Below, piece after piece: positions 1 through 8,519 of a stretch of DNA of 64,000 nucleotides. The notes under the pieces are model-generated. The model ran no database searches. It was not told the DNA's origin and saw only the letters and a program-made list of their open reading frames with translations. How positions within the stretch are numbered: position 1 is the stretch's first letter; the number at the start of each line of letters is the position of its first letter. The position numbers were made by a program, and so were the translations under genes. Source of the stretch: Streptomyces mesophilus (GTDB taxonomy: Bacteria > Actinomycetota > Actinomycetes > Streptomycetales > Streptomycetaceae); contig NZ_JAAKZW010000015.1 in assembly GCF_011044995.1 (NCBI RefSeq), positions 1 through 64,000 on the forward strand, written 5' to 3'.

Positions 1-1291
1 GCGTCGGGCGGCCAATCAATGGAAGCCACTGACGGCAGAACGTTGAAAGCCACACCCGACGCCCCTGGGTGGACGAACCATACGAAGGGCTCGCCCGGTC
101 CCGCAGAACAACGTAGGGAACGTTGAGGGCTCCCACCGTGTCCGCATGCGCCTGGTAACTGCACGAGACGCAGTGGAACTTCTCCTGTGTGAGCCGGTTC
201 TCCTTGTCGACGTGCCCGCATTCGGGGCAGGTCCGGGAGGTGTTGCGGGGGTCCACGGCGATCACGTCTCGTCCGGCGCTTTCAGCCTTGGCGTGCAGGA
301 TCGTCAGGAGTACCCCCCAACCGGCATCTGAGATCGAGTGGTTGAGCCCGGCCTTCACAGCCGCTCCATTGGGCAGGAAGCCGCCGGGCTGGTCGGGATC
401 CGGGTTCGGAGCGGGAGCCTTGACCATATTGCGGATCTTGAGGTCTTCGTGCGCGATGAAGTCGTGTTGCCGAACGAGGTCAAGCGCGGTCTTGTGTGCG
501 TGGTCGAGCCGCTGACGCCGGACCGTGCGATACAGGTCGGCGACCTTCTGAACGGCACGACGGTGGTTACTGGTGCGCTTGTCGCGCCGTACACGCGGGA
601 ACCGGGCGAGGGCCTGCTGTGCGGCTTCGAGCTTTGCTGCTGCCCGGCGTCCCGGGCGTGGGTTGGGGACGAACTCGCCGTTGGAGTCGGCGAGGAAGTT
701 GGCTATGCCCATGTCGACGCCAACCACACTGCCAGTTGCGGGCAGCGGCTCGGGCGGTGCCTGCTCTGCCGTCAGCACGACGTACCAGCGTTTGCCCTCG
801 AGCTTGACGGTCACGGTCTTGACCTTGCCGACCACAGGACGGTGCTGGTTGACCTTGACGTGCCCGACGCCTTGGAGGCGGACGCGAGTGACGGGGTCGT
901 GCGGGGTGGAGTTCCAGCGGCAGCCGTCGCCGTCTTTGGGGAACTCCACGGTGTCGAACCAATTGACGCCTCGGAACCTGGGGAATCCGGGCTTCTCTCC
1001 ACTCTTCGCGCGCCGGAAGAAAGCGGCGAACGCCTTGTCAAGACGGCGAAGCGTGGCCTGCTGCGAGGAGAACGACCAACGGCCCTGACGCTGCGGGGCG
1101 AATGCCCGGATGTCCTTGAGCTGGGCGGACTGCTGCCCGTACCGGACAGAGGTCTTCGAGGCATGCCGGTAGGCGTCGCGGCGCTCTTGCAAAGCCCCGT
1201 TGTAGAGACCGCAGTGGTCCCGCAACATCTCGGCCAGTGCCCACTGCTGGGCCACGGTGGGCCGCAAGAGGAACATGTACGCACGGATCAT
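1..1291 (-). CDS. tnpB: IS200/IS605-family accessory nuclease TnpB (3' end beyond window)
   Basis: RNA-guided DNA nuclease of the IS200/IS605 transposon type; in the family it cuts DNA using an RNA transcribed from the element's 3' end. The frame starts at ATG 1291 and stays open to base 1, giving 430 residues with no stop. Visible are the N-terminal helical region, the RuvC-like Asp193 in VDMGIANF, Glu282 in HEDLKI and Asp384 in HADTVGALN. A zinc ribbon lies between them (Cys355, Cys358, Cys374, Cys377, with CPECGH at 355-360). All nuclease residues are therefore present. After LNV391 the family usually continues with LR; here a short in-frame insertion (PYVV) comes first. It is head-to-head with a broken tnpA. 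The right end and guide RNA would lie left of the window and cannot be judged. Confidence 0.85.
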   Translation of the reverse strand, partial: MIRAYMFLLRPTVAQQWALAEMLRDHCGLYNGALQERRDAYRHASKTSVRYGQQSAQLKDIRAFAPQRQGRWSFSSQQATLRRLDKAFAAFFRRAKSGEKPGFPRFRGVNWFDTVEFPKDGDGCRWNSTPHDPVTRVRLQGVGHVKVNQHRPVVGKVKTVTVKLEGKRWYVVLTAEQAPPEPLPATGSVVGVDMGIANFLADSNGEFVPNPRPGRRAAAKLEAAQQALARFPRVRRDKRTSNHRRAVQKVADLYRTVRRQRLDHAHKTALDLVRQHDFIAHEDLKIRNMVKAPAPNPDPDQPGGFLPNGAAVKAGLNHSISDAGWGVLLTILHAKAESAGRDVIAVDPRNTSRTCPECGHVDKENRLTQEKFHCVSCSYQAHADTVGALNVPYVVLRDRASPSYGSSTQGRRVWLSTFCRQWLPLIGRPT

Positions 1292-1343
1292 CCTGCCCAC
1301 CCCCATTCCTGCTCAGATTCGACCTTCATACCATCCTCGGCGT

Positions 1344-1585
1344 ATGTCGCCCCGCTGGGCGCCAAACCCCGAAATTCGCGCTGATCATCACGTCGCATAC
1401 AACCTTCACGCTCACTTGGTATTCGTCACCAAGTACCGGCAGGGCATCTTCGATGACTCCATGCTCAAAGGTGCGAGGAGATCATGCGGGAGGTGCGCTA
1501 CAAGTCCGAGGTGGAGTTACGCGAGTTCAACGGCGAGGCCGATCACGTCCATCCCCTCGTGCACTACCCGCCGAAGATTGCTCTG
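1344..1585 (+). pseudogene. tnpA: Remnant of IS200-type Y1 transposase TnpA (frameshifted and truncated)
   Basis: The N-terminal half of an HUH single-strand transposase. Frame 1344 gives YNLHAHLVFVTKYRQGIFDDSML, typical of TnpA. At about 1470 a one-base indel moves homology to another frame, which reads CEEIMREV, then VELREFNGEADHVH and LVHYPPKIAL. The HVH metal-binding motif is still readable. Homology stops at about 1585, so the catalytic tyrosine helix is missing, replaced by unrelated coding sequence. It lies divergently 52 bases from tnpB, the usual IS605 layout. The frameshift and lost C-terminus mean it cannot make an active transposase. Confidence 0.8.
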
Positions 1586-1853
1586 GGGCCACCGCCAGGC
1601 AGCGGACGGCGGCGGACTGCGCGATTACGCCAACCGCGAGTGGTCCGGGCTGATCGACGGCCTCTACACCCTGCGCTGGCGAACGTACTTCGCCGAGCTC
1701 ACGTCCGCCCTCGCCGAGGAGCGCGAGCCGGCACCCATCGACTGGTACGCCCTCGAGGAGCACTGGCTCCGCACCCACCCCGCGTATCCGACGAAACCGA
1801 GCGGCGACATCGTGCGGATCGCACGCAAGGTGGCGCGGGCTGTGGGTGCCTGA
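1578..1853 (+). pseudogene. C-terminal remnant of a GH89 alpha-N-acetylglucosaminidase
   Basis: The open frame from about 1578 to TGA at 1851-1853 carries LLWGHRQAADGGGLRDYANR followed by EWSGLIDGLYTLRWRTYF. It ends with a proline-rich tail (HPAYPTKPSGD). The L-x-DYANR-x-W-x-GL pattern and the following RW are typical of the C-terminal helical domain of NAGLU-type GH89 enzymes, which run to 700 residues or more. Only about 90 residues remain. They join the tnpA remnant at about 1578-1585, so the transposon or a later deletion removed the catalytic part. It has no start codon or ribosome binding site of its own and is a gene fragment. Confidence 0.7.
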
Positions 1854-1881
1854 GCGGGCAGTCGAACAGCGTGAAGTCCAG

Positions 1882-2799
1882 TCAGGAATCGGCAGAGTTG
1901 GAGTGGGTGTCGGTGTCCTGCCCGCGCTCGTGGCCGGGTTCGAGGCGGCGGTCGCGAGGCGTGCCGTCGCCGTACCAGCTGGACAGGATGCGCAGGTTCT
2001 CCGCGTCCGCCGTCCCCGGCCGCGCGGTGTAGACGGTCAGGTACTGCTCGCTGTCGTCGGGCAGGTGCAGGGTCTCGTACTGCAGCGTCAGCGCACCCAC
2101 CACCGGGTGCTCGAAGCGCTTGTAGCCGTGCGACTTGCTCTTGACCGTGTGCATCGACCAGTGCCTGCGGAACTCTTCGCTCTTCAGTGACAACTCGCCG
2201 ACGAGCGCGGCCAGCTGCGGGTCGTCGGGGTGTCGTCCGGCGTCGAGGCGCAGGTGGCCCACGGTGTCCTTGACGACGAACTCCCGGTCCGGGTAGAGGC
2301 GGAGGACGTTCTCGTCGAGTAACACCAGCCGGGCGAGGTTGCGTTCGTGCGGAGCCAGTGCCCCGAAGTCGGTGATCAGCGCGCACGCGAGCTGGTTCCA
2401 GGCGAGGATGTCCATCCGTCGCCCGAAGACGAACGCGGGTGTGTCGCCGATGGTGTACAGCAGCTGCCGCATGCCCGGCCTGGCCTGCTGCGGCCGGTCC
2501 TGGCGCGGCACGCCGGCCGGCTGCCGGGCCAGGCGGTGCAGGTGGCTGCGCTCGTCCTCGTCCAGGCACAGCACCCGGGCGACCGCGTCCAGCACGGCGT
2601 CGGAGACACCGGGGTTGCGGCCCTGCTCCAGCCGTACGTAGTACTCGACGCTGATTCCGGCCAGGTATGCCAACTCCTCACGGCGCAGCCCGGGCACCCG
2701 CCGGATGCCACCGCCGGGGGCGAAGCCGACATCCTCGGGCCGCAGTCGGGCGCGGCGGGAACGCAGAAACTCTCCGAGCTCGGTACGTCGCTTCATCAC
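1882..2799 (-). CDS. XRE-family regulator with MmyB-like ligand-binding domain
   Basis: Cytoplasmic transcription regulator of 305 residues. An N-terminal HTH follows a short arm (ELGEFLRSRRARL, then PGLRREELAYLAGIS and YYVRLEQGRNPGVSD). A C-terminal MmyB-type PAS-like domain runs from about residue 100 to 285, with IGDTPAFVFGRRMDILAWN and the late YETLHLPDD. This architecture is abundant in Streptomyces, often next to the gene it controls. It is divergent from the secreted beta-propeller gene at 2961, which it may regulate. GTG at 2799 (or ATG at 2796) follows a GGAGG about 10 bases upstream. The ligand is unknown; MmyB relatives bind fatty-acid-like molecules. Confidence 0.88.
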   Translation of the reverse strand: MMKRRTELGEFLRSRRARLRPEDVGFAPGGGIRRVPGLRREELAYLAGISVEYYVRLEQGRNPGVSDAVLDAVARVLCLDEDERSHLHRLARQPAGVPRQDRPQQARPGMRQLLYTIGDTPAFVFGRRMDILAWNQLACALITDFGALAPHERNLARLVLLDENVLRLYPDREFVVKDTVGHLRLDAGRHPDDPQLAALVGELSLKSEEFRRHWSMHTVKSKSHGYKRFEHPVVGALTLQYETLHLPDDSEQYLTVYTARPGTADAENLRILSSWYGDGTPRDRRLEPGHERGQDTDTHSNSADS

Positions 2800-2960
2800 A
2801 GCATCATCACCTCCAGCGGGCGCCTGAGGGTGGTCCTGTCAGTACCCAGGAATGTCCGTACCGGGGAACAGCGGGGTGATCACAGCGGCTCCCGCGGCTG
2901 TCGACAATGGCGGCATACGAGCACCGCGCCCAGCGGCGCATCCCGATGAGGAGTGGGTGA

Positions 2961-3986
2961 ATGACGAAGCAGCCCCTGTCCCGGCGGACCTTGCTGTCCG
3001 CCACCGCCGCCACGGCCGCCACCGCGGTCCTGGCCGTGACGCCGCCCGCCGCCGCGCGCCCGGCGGCGCCCGCCCGGGCCCGCGGCGAAGTACTCCCGGA
3101 CCACTATGTCGTGCCCGGAGACCGCGCCTTCCCCACCGGCAGCACCAACGATCCACGCACCGGTCACCTCTACGTCGGCAGCGCCGAGGACGGCACCCTC
3201 TACCGGGGCCACCTCACCAAGCCTCAGTTGAGCCCCTGGTCGTCCGACGGCACCGACGGCCGCAGCATCACCTCCGGACTGGCGGTCGACGGCGCCGGCC
3301 GGCTCTTCGTGGGGGGCGCGGACACCGGCACGCTGCGCGTGTACGACACGACCAGCGGCACCCTGCTCGCCCTGCTGCACGGTGTGGAGGGCGGGTTCGT
3401 GAACGAGATCACCGTCGCATCCGACGGCACCGCCTACGCCACCGACTCCTTCCGCCCGGTCATCTACCGCCTGACCCGCTCCGGCGTCCGCTGGACCCTC
3501 GAGCGCTGGCTCGATGTCGCCCGCACACCCATCGACTGGGTCGACGGGCAGCACAACCTCAACGGCATCGTCTGCGTGGGCCGTTACCTGCTGACCGTCA
3601 ACAGCAACACCGGCCAGCTGTGGCGCATCGACCGCCACACCGGCGGCGTACGCGAAGTCGACCTCGGTGGTCACCTGCTCCGCAACGGCGACGGGCTCGT
3701 CTGGCGCGACGGCCGCCTCCACGTGGTCCAGGGCAACATCAACGACACCCCAGGGCTCACCCCGCAGGTGGCCGTCGTCCAGATGTCCGCCGACCTGAGC
3801 GCGGGCCGCTACACCGCCCGCATCATTCCTCCCGGCGGCTTCCGCCACCCCAGCTCGGCGTCGATCGCCCGCGACCGGATCATCGTGGTCAACAGCCAGT
3901 ACAACCGCTGGATCGCCGGCCTACCGCCGGAGGTGCTGCCGTTCACGGTCTCCAGCATCCCGCTGACCGACGCGGAGCCGGTGTGA
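2961..3986 (+). CDS. Tat-exported SMP-30/gluconolactonase-like beta-propeller protein
   Basis: Predicted secreted protein of 341 residues. It begins with a twin-arginine signal (LSRRTLLSATAATAATAVL, then an Ala-rich cleavage region ending near residue 42). The mature part has the repeating blade pattern of six-bladed propellers: NDPRTGHLYVGSAEDGTLYRG, GLAVDGAGRLFVGGADTGTL, ITVASDGTAYATDS and GIVCVGRYLLTVNSNTGQL. Relatives are annotated as SMP-30/gluconolaconase or superoxide-dismutase-like secreted proteins; the substrate cannot be told. ATG at 2961 follows GAGGAGTGGGTGA. The 3' end overlaps the convergent glycosyltransferase gene by 66 bases, so both proteins use the same DNA for their C-termini. 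Confidence 0.8.
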   Translation: MTKQPLSRRTLLSATAATAATAVLAVTPPAAARPAAPARARGEVLPDHYVVPGDRAFPTGSTNDPRTGHLYVGSAEDGTLYRGHLTKPQLSPWSSDGTDGRSITSGLAVDGAGRLFVGGADTGTLRVYDTTSGTLLALLHGVEGGFVNEITVASDGTAYATDSFRPVIYRLTRSGVRWTLERWLDVARTPIDWVDGQHNLNGIVCVGRYLLTVNSNTGQLWRIDRHTGGVREVDLGGHLLRNGDGLVWRDGRLHVVQGNINDTPGLTPQVAVVQMSADLSAGRYTARIIPPGGFRHPSSASIARDRIIVVNSQYNRWIAGLPPEVLPFTVSSIPLTDAEPV

Positions 3987-5822
3987 GGGACCTCGGTGGG
4001 TCGAGGCGAGGGCCCGGTCCGCGCGCAGCGCCAGTACCGGGGCGCAGGCGGCCAGGGCCGCGTAGAAGACGAGCATCGCGCAGACCCCGATGCGGGCCGG
4101 GGTGGGTGGCGCCGTGGCCGCCACGGTGACGGCGCCGGCAGCCCACAGGATGCCCAGAGATGTCTCCGGCCAGACCGCCGCCAACGCCGCGGCCCCCGAC
4201 GGCAGTTCGGGAAATTTGCTGGTGCGGCGCCAGGGCCGGTGCGAGGTCCACCAGGAAGGAAGGACGGCCGCCCAAGTGATGTGGTGGAGGGCGCACTGCG
4301 CCCAGACGGCACCGGCAGCCTCCCGTGCCGTGCACCGCAGTACGCGCCGGAACAGGCACCACCGCAGCGCGAGGCCGTTGGCTGCGAGCAGCAACGCGAC
4401 ACAGGCCAGGGCGGGATGCCATGGCACCTCACCGCCCGCGACAAGCACGCAGGCCAGCACGGCAACGCAGGCCATCGCCAGGGCGGTGTGCGCTGCCCGC
4501 ACCATCTCGCGGGCGCCATGGTGGGCGTGCAGGAGTTTCTGCGGTCCGCTCAGCGCCGAAGGCCGCGCCCACCGTCGGGGCAGCAGAATCCGCCAGTGGC
4601 GGCGCAGTTCTTGCGCGGGGCCGAAAACCCAGCGTGCGCGTTGCTTGCGGTAGCCACCGAAGGTCTCGGGCACCAGGCCGTGCCCGAAGGGCTCGTCGAA
4701 GTAGTGCGAGGCGTACCCGGCGGCATGGATGCGCAGGGCCAGTTCCGAGTCCTCGGAGCTGCACCACTGGGCCCAGCCCCCGGCCTCGCGCAGCGCGGAG
4801 GACCGGATCAGACACATGGTGCCCGCGATGATGGCGCTGCCGCGCTCCGCGCGCGCCACCAGGTAGGTGGCGTACATCATGCGGTACTCCCAATAGCAAG
4901 CCCGCACATAGGAGTTGCTCCACCAGCCGCGATAGTCGTGGCGCACCTGCACGAAGCCCGTCGCGGGGTCGTCGAACAGCGGGGTGAGGCGCGCCAGGAA
5001 GTCGGGGCGGGCCTGGTAGTCGGCGTCGATCACCGCCACGATCGCCACGTCCGGACTCGTGTGTTCCATGGCGTAGTTCAAGGCCCCGGCTTTGGCACCC
5101 TCAAGCCCCTCCACGTGGTGGAAGCGGAACTGCTTGCCCAGGCGCTCGCAGTGGTCGCGCACCGGCACCCACAGGGCCGGGTCGGTGGTGTTGTTGTCCA
5201 CGACGAGGACCTCGAAGTCGTCGTAGTCCTGGGCGGCGAGTGCGTCGAGGGTCGCCATCACGACCTCGGGCGGTTCGGCGTGACACGGCACCTGCACACA
5301 GACGCGGGCTCCGGCACGCCGACCGGTGCGGGGCGCGTGCCGGGACCGCCGCCAGGTCTGCCGCAGCAGCCGCTCCTGACAGAGGTAGGAGTCGAACAGC
5401 GTCAGGGCGACGCGCGGAATTCCGGTGAGCAGCCATGCGGCCATCGCCACGCGCGCCGGCCCGGACCCCGATGCCGTCACCAGCGCCTGCACACACCAGG
5501 CCAGGATCAGCAGATGCGCGGCGACGGACACCGCCACGGCCAGCCGCCCCGTCGTATGCAGGTCGCCGGTCAAGGGTCGTACGGCCAACCAAGCCACGGG
5601 AACGGCAGCCACCAGCACGGCCGACAGGCCCAGCGCGTCCGCCCCTTGGAGACACAGACCGGCCGCGACACCTGCTGATACCAGCACCAGCACCCACTCG
5701 GCGATCCGGCCGCCCGGTAGTGGGCCGCGCCCGGCCCGACGGCACACCAACAGGGTGGCGGCCGTGTGAGCCGCGGCCAACGTCGCCGTGAAGCTGCCGA
5801 GCAGCGGGAGGGCGGCGGTCAT
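3921..5822 (-). CDS. Membrane family 2 glycosyltransferase (cellulose-synthase-like)
   Basis: Integral-membrane processive-type glycosyltransferase, 633 residues from ATG 5822. N-terminal hydrophobic segments span about residues 1-145. The GT2 catalytic domain follows: CVQVPCHAEPPEV near 175-187, the nucleotide-sugar Asp in VVDNNTTD (~209), IDADYQ (Asp266 and Asp268), SSEDSE (base region, 355-360) and QRARW at 394-398, the QxxRW motif of processive enzymes. Several more membrane helices follow to about residue 600. It probably makes or extends an extracellular polysaccharide or glycolipid; product unknown. No cellulose-binding PilZ domain or partner hydrolase lies beside it. An upstream in-frame start at 5930 is possible but lacks conserved sequence. 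Confidence 0.85.
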   Translation of the reverse strand: MTAALPLLGSFTATLAAAHTAATLLVCRRAGRGPLPGGRIAEWVLVLVSAGVAAGLCLQGADALGLSAVLVAAVPVAWLAVRPLTGDLHTTGRLAVAVSVAAHLLILAWCVQALVTASGSGPARVAMAAWLLTGIPRVALTLFDSYLCQERLLRQTWRRSRHAPRTGRRAGARVCVQVPCHAEPPEVVMATLDALAAQDYDDFEVLVVDNNTTDPALWVPVRDHCERLGKQFRFHHVEGLEGAKAGALNYAMEHTSPDVAIVAVIDADYQARPDFLARLTPLFDDPATGFVQVRHDYRGWWSNSYVRACYWEYRMMYATYLVARAERGSAIIAGTMCLIRSSALREAGGWAQWCSSEDSELALRIHAAGYASHYFDEPFGHGLVPETFGGYRKQRARWVFGPAQELRRHWRILLPRRWARPSALSGPQKLLHAHHGAREMVRAAHTALAMACVAVLACVLVAGGEVPWHPALACVALLLAANGLALRWCLFRRVLRCTAREAAGAVWAQCALHHITWAAVLPSWWTSHRPWRRTSKFPELPSGAAALAAVWPETSLGILWAAGAVTVAATAPPTPARIGVCAMLVFYAALAACAPVLALRADRALASTHRGPSHRLRVGQRDAGDRERQHLRR

Positions 5823-6356
5823 CGCAGTACCGCGGGATGATCCGCACAAAAGCCGGTAAAGAACACATATGCGCAACGACCGGATCCCGTGAGGGTCACC
5901 CGCGCGCATGCCGCCCGGCGCCGTTCGCACGAGCTAACTCGTCTGGGCGATCAGGGCAATTGACGGGAAGTCGTTCCGCATCACGCCCCTTGCCCACACC
6001 ATCGCCATCGGTGCCGGAGCCCTGCGTCTCACCTGGTTCGCGACCCAACCCGCCGCAGCCGCGCCGACGGCGGCCGGCCCCGAGCCCGACCCGGCCGTGC
6101 ACACCGCGCTCTACTCGGTGCAGCACGTCGTGGACCAGGTCGCGAACGGCCCACCGTGGGGCCGCTGCAGGCGGGTCAGGACCTGCGGCACCCGGCAATA
6201 CGCCGTGTCGTCCGTGCAGAGCCTGGCCGATGGAACCGCACGCTCGGGCAACGGCGTGCATCCGTAGCCAAAATACGCCGTCCCCTGTGCCGCACCCCGT
6301 CGCCGCTTTCGCCTCCGTCCGGGACCCTGGGTCCGACGATGCAGGGCGCCGCATGA
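5823..6356. other. 534-base stretch without a convincing gene
   Basis: No open frame here has a good start, ribosome binding site and recognisable product. On the plus strand, 5962-6267 has an Ala-rich, coding-like translation (THTIAIGAGALRLTWFAT, ending at TAG 6265), but it lacks a start codon. It may be the decayed 5' part of the DUF4760-like remnant downstream. The promoter of the glycosyltransferase gene should lie near 5830-5900. Confidence 0.5.
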
Positions 6357-6839
6357 TGCGACCGCGATGGCCTGTACGGACGCAACCCGCTCCGCCTGGC
6401 CGAGGAGGCCAACCACTGGCCCGTACTGGCCGACTTGCTTGCCCAGTTCCGGACCGTCGAGCTCAACGACCACTATGTGTACGTGTGCACGAGGCTCCGT
6501 GCGGAGCACTCGCCGGAACTGGGCATCAGCGGGCTCCCGCGGCCGGCCCGGGAAGCTGTCTACGACATCGCCTACTACCTGCAGACCTTCGCCGGAATGG
6601 CCTCTTTGGGCGTCGCCGGTGAAAGGGAGCTGTTGGCGCTGCTGCACACCAGGGTTCCGCAGGTCTGGAACGCACTGCGGCCCTACGTCGAAAAGGAGCG
6701 CGAGACCGGACCCGTCGGCCCTCAGCTGCTTGCCCTCCTGGAAGCCTTCGCCGCACGTCCCGAGGCCCTGCGCGAACGGGCCGTTCACAACCTCCTGGAA
6801 CGCGCCCGCAGCGGACGAACCACCCGCCTCGCCCGATGA
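6357..6839 (+). pseudogene. 5'-truncated DUF4760-like protein
   Basis: The frame from the stop at 6354-6356 to TGA 6837-6839 encodes a protein-like sequence: GLYGRNPLRLAEEANHWPVL, then LLAQFRTVELNDHYVYVCTR, GISGLPRPAREAVYDIAYY and ALRPYVEKERE. This matches the cytoplasmic part of Streptomyces DUF4760 proteins, which normally start with a membrane helix followed by a (Q/E)ANHLP-type sequence. Here homology reaches back to 6357, yet the first possible start is TTG 6435, inside the conserved region. No ATG or GTG precedes it. The membrane anchor and start are missing, so this is most likely a broken gene. Function of the family is unknown. Confidence 0.6.
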
Positions 6840-7049
6840 AGACGCACCAAGGCCGACCGCCATGCGCGCAGGCCCGCCTTCCGCCCGCTCCTCCCGTCCG
6901 CCGCGTCCGCGAACACGCTCCTGGCCCCCGGCGTCGCTCTCGTCGACCGGATACGGGACTACGTGAGCGGCCGCGGGAAGTGACCCCCTGTGGATCACCG
7001 TGCGTGAGGCTGCCTGGTAGGGGTACTCGGCGGGCTGGAGGTTGATGAC

Positions 7050-7223
7050 ATGGTTCCCCTTCTTCTGGTGCTGTTGCTCGCTCTGGTCCTGTTCGGGGTG
7101 GGCTTCGCCGTCAAGGCGCTGTGGATCCTCGCGCTGGTCGTGATCGTGCTGTGGCTGGTGGGCTTCATGGCCCGCTCCCCCGCCACCGGAGGCGGCCGCA
7201 GGGCCCGCTGGTACCGCTGGTAG
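7050..7223 (+). CDS. 57-residue hydrophobic membrane protein
   Basis: Short gene with ATG 7050 and stop TAG 7221-7223. A GGAGG about 8 bases upstream (in gctggaggttgatgac) supports the start. The protein is almost entirely hydrophobic, with two membrane segments (MVPLLLVLLLALVLFGVGFA and LWILALVVIVLWLVGFMA) and a basic C-terminal tail (GGGRRARWYRW). Small two-helix proteins of this kind are common in Streptomyces, often beside stress genes; their role is not established. It is followed 111 bases later by a DJ-1/PfpI protein gene. Confidence 0.75.
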   Translation: MVPLLLVLLLALVLFGVGFAVKALWILALVVIVLWLVGFMARSPATGGGRRARWYRW

Positions 7224-7334
7224 TCGACGACTCCTGAAGCACGGGCGGTGGCGCCAGGTGTGCGCCGCCGCCCGTACCTGCAACTCCCCGCAGTGGAAAC
7301 CCTCTTGTAGCCCCCTTTGGAACGGAGCAACCTC

Positions 7335-7889
7335 ATGCGCGTCGCCTTCCTGGTCGCCCCCGAAGGCGTGGAGCAGAGCGAACTGACCGAGCCCTGGCGG
7401 GCCTTGGAGCACGCCGGGCACACTCCGGTGCTCGTCAGCACCGACCCCGGGCACATCCAGGCCTTCCAGCACCTCGACAAGGGCGACACGTTCCCCGTCG
7501 ACGAGACGCTCGCCGACAGCGAGCCCGGTGACTTCGCCGCGCTGGTGCTGCCCGGCGGGGTCGCCAACCCCGACTTCCTGCGCCTCGACGCACGCGCCGT
7601 CGCGTTCGTCCAGAGCTTCTTCCGCCTCGGCAAACCGGTCGCGGCGATCTGCCACGCACCCTGGCTGCTCGTCGAGGCGGACGTCGTCAGGGCCCGGACG
7701 CTCACGTCCTGGCCGAGCCTGCGCACGGACATCCGCAACGCGGGCGGCAATTGGAAGGACGCCCCCGTGAAGGTCTGCGAGGCGGCGCCCGGAGCGCTGA
7801 TCACCAGCCGTAAGCCGGATGACCTCAAGGTGTTCTGCGAAGCGCTGCTCACGGAACTCGCGCGGCACCCGGACAGCCCCGCGTCCTGA
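7335..7889 (+). CDS. DJ-1/PfpI family protein (YhbO-type deglycase/protease-like)
   Basis: Cytoplasmic protein of 184 residues with the class I glutamine amidotransferase-like fold. The start MRVAFLVAPEGVEQSELTEP contains the conserved Glu of the active site. LVLPGGVANPDFLR and AICHAPWLLVEA contain the nucleophile elbow with the reactive Cys in ICH. Family members remove glycation damage or act as stress chaperones; the specific activity is not shown by sequence. ATG 7335 follows GGAACGGAGCAACCTC, a good ribosome binding site; the TTG 18 bases upstream is unlikely. It stands alone, followed by a convergent gene 3 bases after the stop. Confidence 0.88.
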   Translation: MRVAFLVAPEGVEQSELTEPWRALEHAGHTPVLVSTDPGHIQAFQHLDKGDTFPVDETLADSEPGDFAALVLPGGVANPDFLRLDARAVAFVQSFFRLGKPVAAICHAPWLLVEADVVRARTLTSWPSLRTDIRNAGGNWKDAPVKVCEAAPGALITSRKPDDLKVFCEALLTELARHPDSPAS

Positions 7890-7892
7890 GCC

Positions 7893-8402
7893 TCAGCCCA
7901 TGGCGTGCGCGTACCGCACCATCGCCTCGATCGTCGCGCCCATGTTGTCGTTCATCGCCTGCAGTCGCTGGGGCAGGGACGACGGATCACGTTCCGAGGC
8001 GAGCCGCGTGCCGGTGATGCCGGGGCCGTGCTCGAAGCTGTGCACCAGCCGGGTGTGGCCCGGCGTCCCGGCCGGCGTGAGCTCGTATCGCCAAAGGGAG
8101 CCGGGGCGTTCGGGGTCCTCCGTGTCGTCGAGGACGATCCACGCGAAGACATCCGGCGGCTGCATCGTGGTGACCTGGCAGACGACCTTGCTGACGAATC
8201 CGTCCGGATAGCGGCTGCGCCCCTCGAAGCGGGCGCCCAGGCGGGGGCCGGGTGACGCGGTGTCGAGCCAGGCGCCGTAGATGCACTCGGGGCTCCATTC
8301 GCCGAACCGCGTGACGTCGGTGATCAGTTCCCACAGCCGCTCCTGCGGCAGGTCGACGGTGCGGGTGAGTTCGGTGCGTGCGCCGGTGACGGCGTCTTCC
8401 AC
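7893..8402 (-). CDS. SRPBCC (START/polyketide cyclase-like) family protein
   Basis: Protein of about 169 residues with the helix-grip fold used for hydrophobic ligands. The N-terminal part RTVDLPQERLWELITDV, then FGEWSPECIYGAWL, and the C-terminal helix MGATIEAMVRYAHAM fit the family. GTG 8402 is preferred because GAAGGGG lies 6 bases upstream; ATG 8426 would add 8 residues without family similarity. Longer frames extending to 9149 run antisense through the neighbouring lipoprotein and are not real. Ligand unknown. It is convergent with the DJ-1 gene and divergent from the lipoprotein gene at 8520. Confidence 0.8.
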   Translation of the reverse strand: MEDAVTGARTELTRTVDLPQERLWELITDVTRFGEWSPECIYGAWLDTASPGPRLGARFEGRSRYPDGFVSKVVCQVTTMQPPDVFAWIVLDDTEDPERPGSLWRYELTPAGTPGHTRLVHSFEHGPGITGTRLASERDPSSLPQRLQAMNDNMGATIEAMVRYAHAMG

Positions 8403-8519
8403 GGTGTGCCCCTTCGTCCGCGGCATGCGCGCCGCACACCGTACGGGGCATGCTGCCCGCAGCCGCCGAGGCCTGTACAGAGGCCGTACGGTGGGCGCAA
8501 CCGACCTCGGGGGGATGCC

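Noticed and set aside
338-1384. 348-codon plus-strand frame opposite tnpB
   Set aside because: The minus strand has the TnpB zinc ribbon and all RuvC residues; the plus frame has no family match I can recognise.
6111-7868. 585-codon minus-strand frame
   Set aside because: It lies opposite the DJ-1 gene, the small membrane protein and the DUF4760 remnant, which have real family motifs and ribosome binding sites. The frame itself has no recognisable domain.
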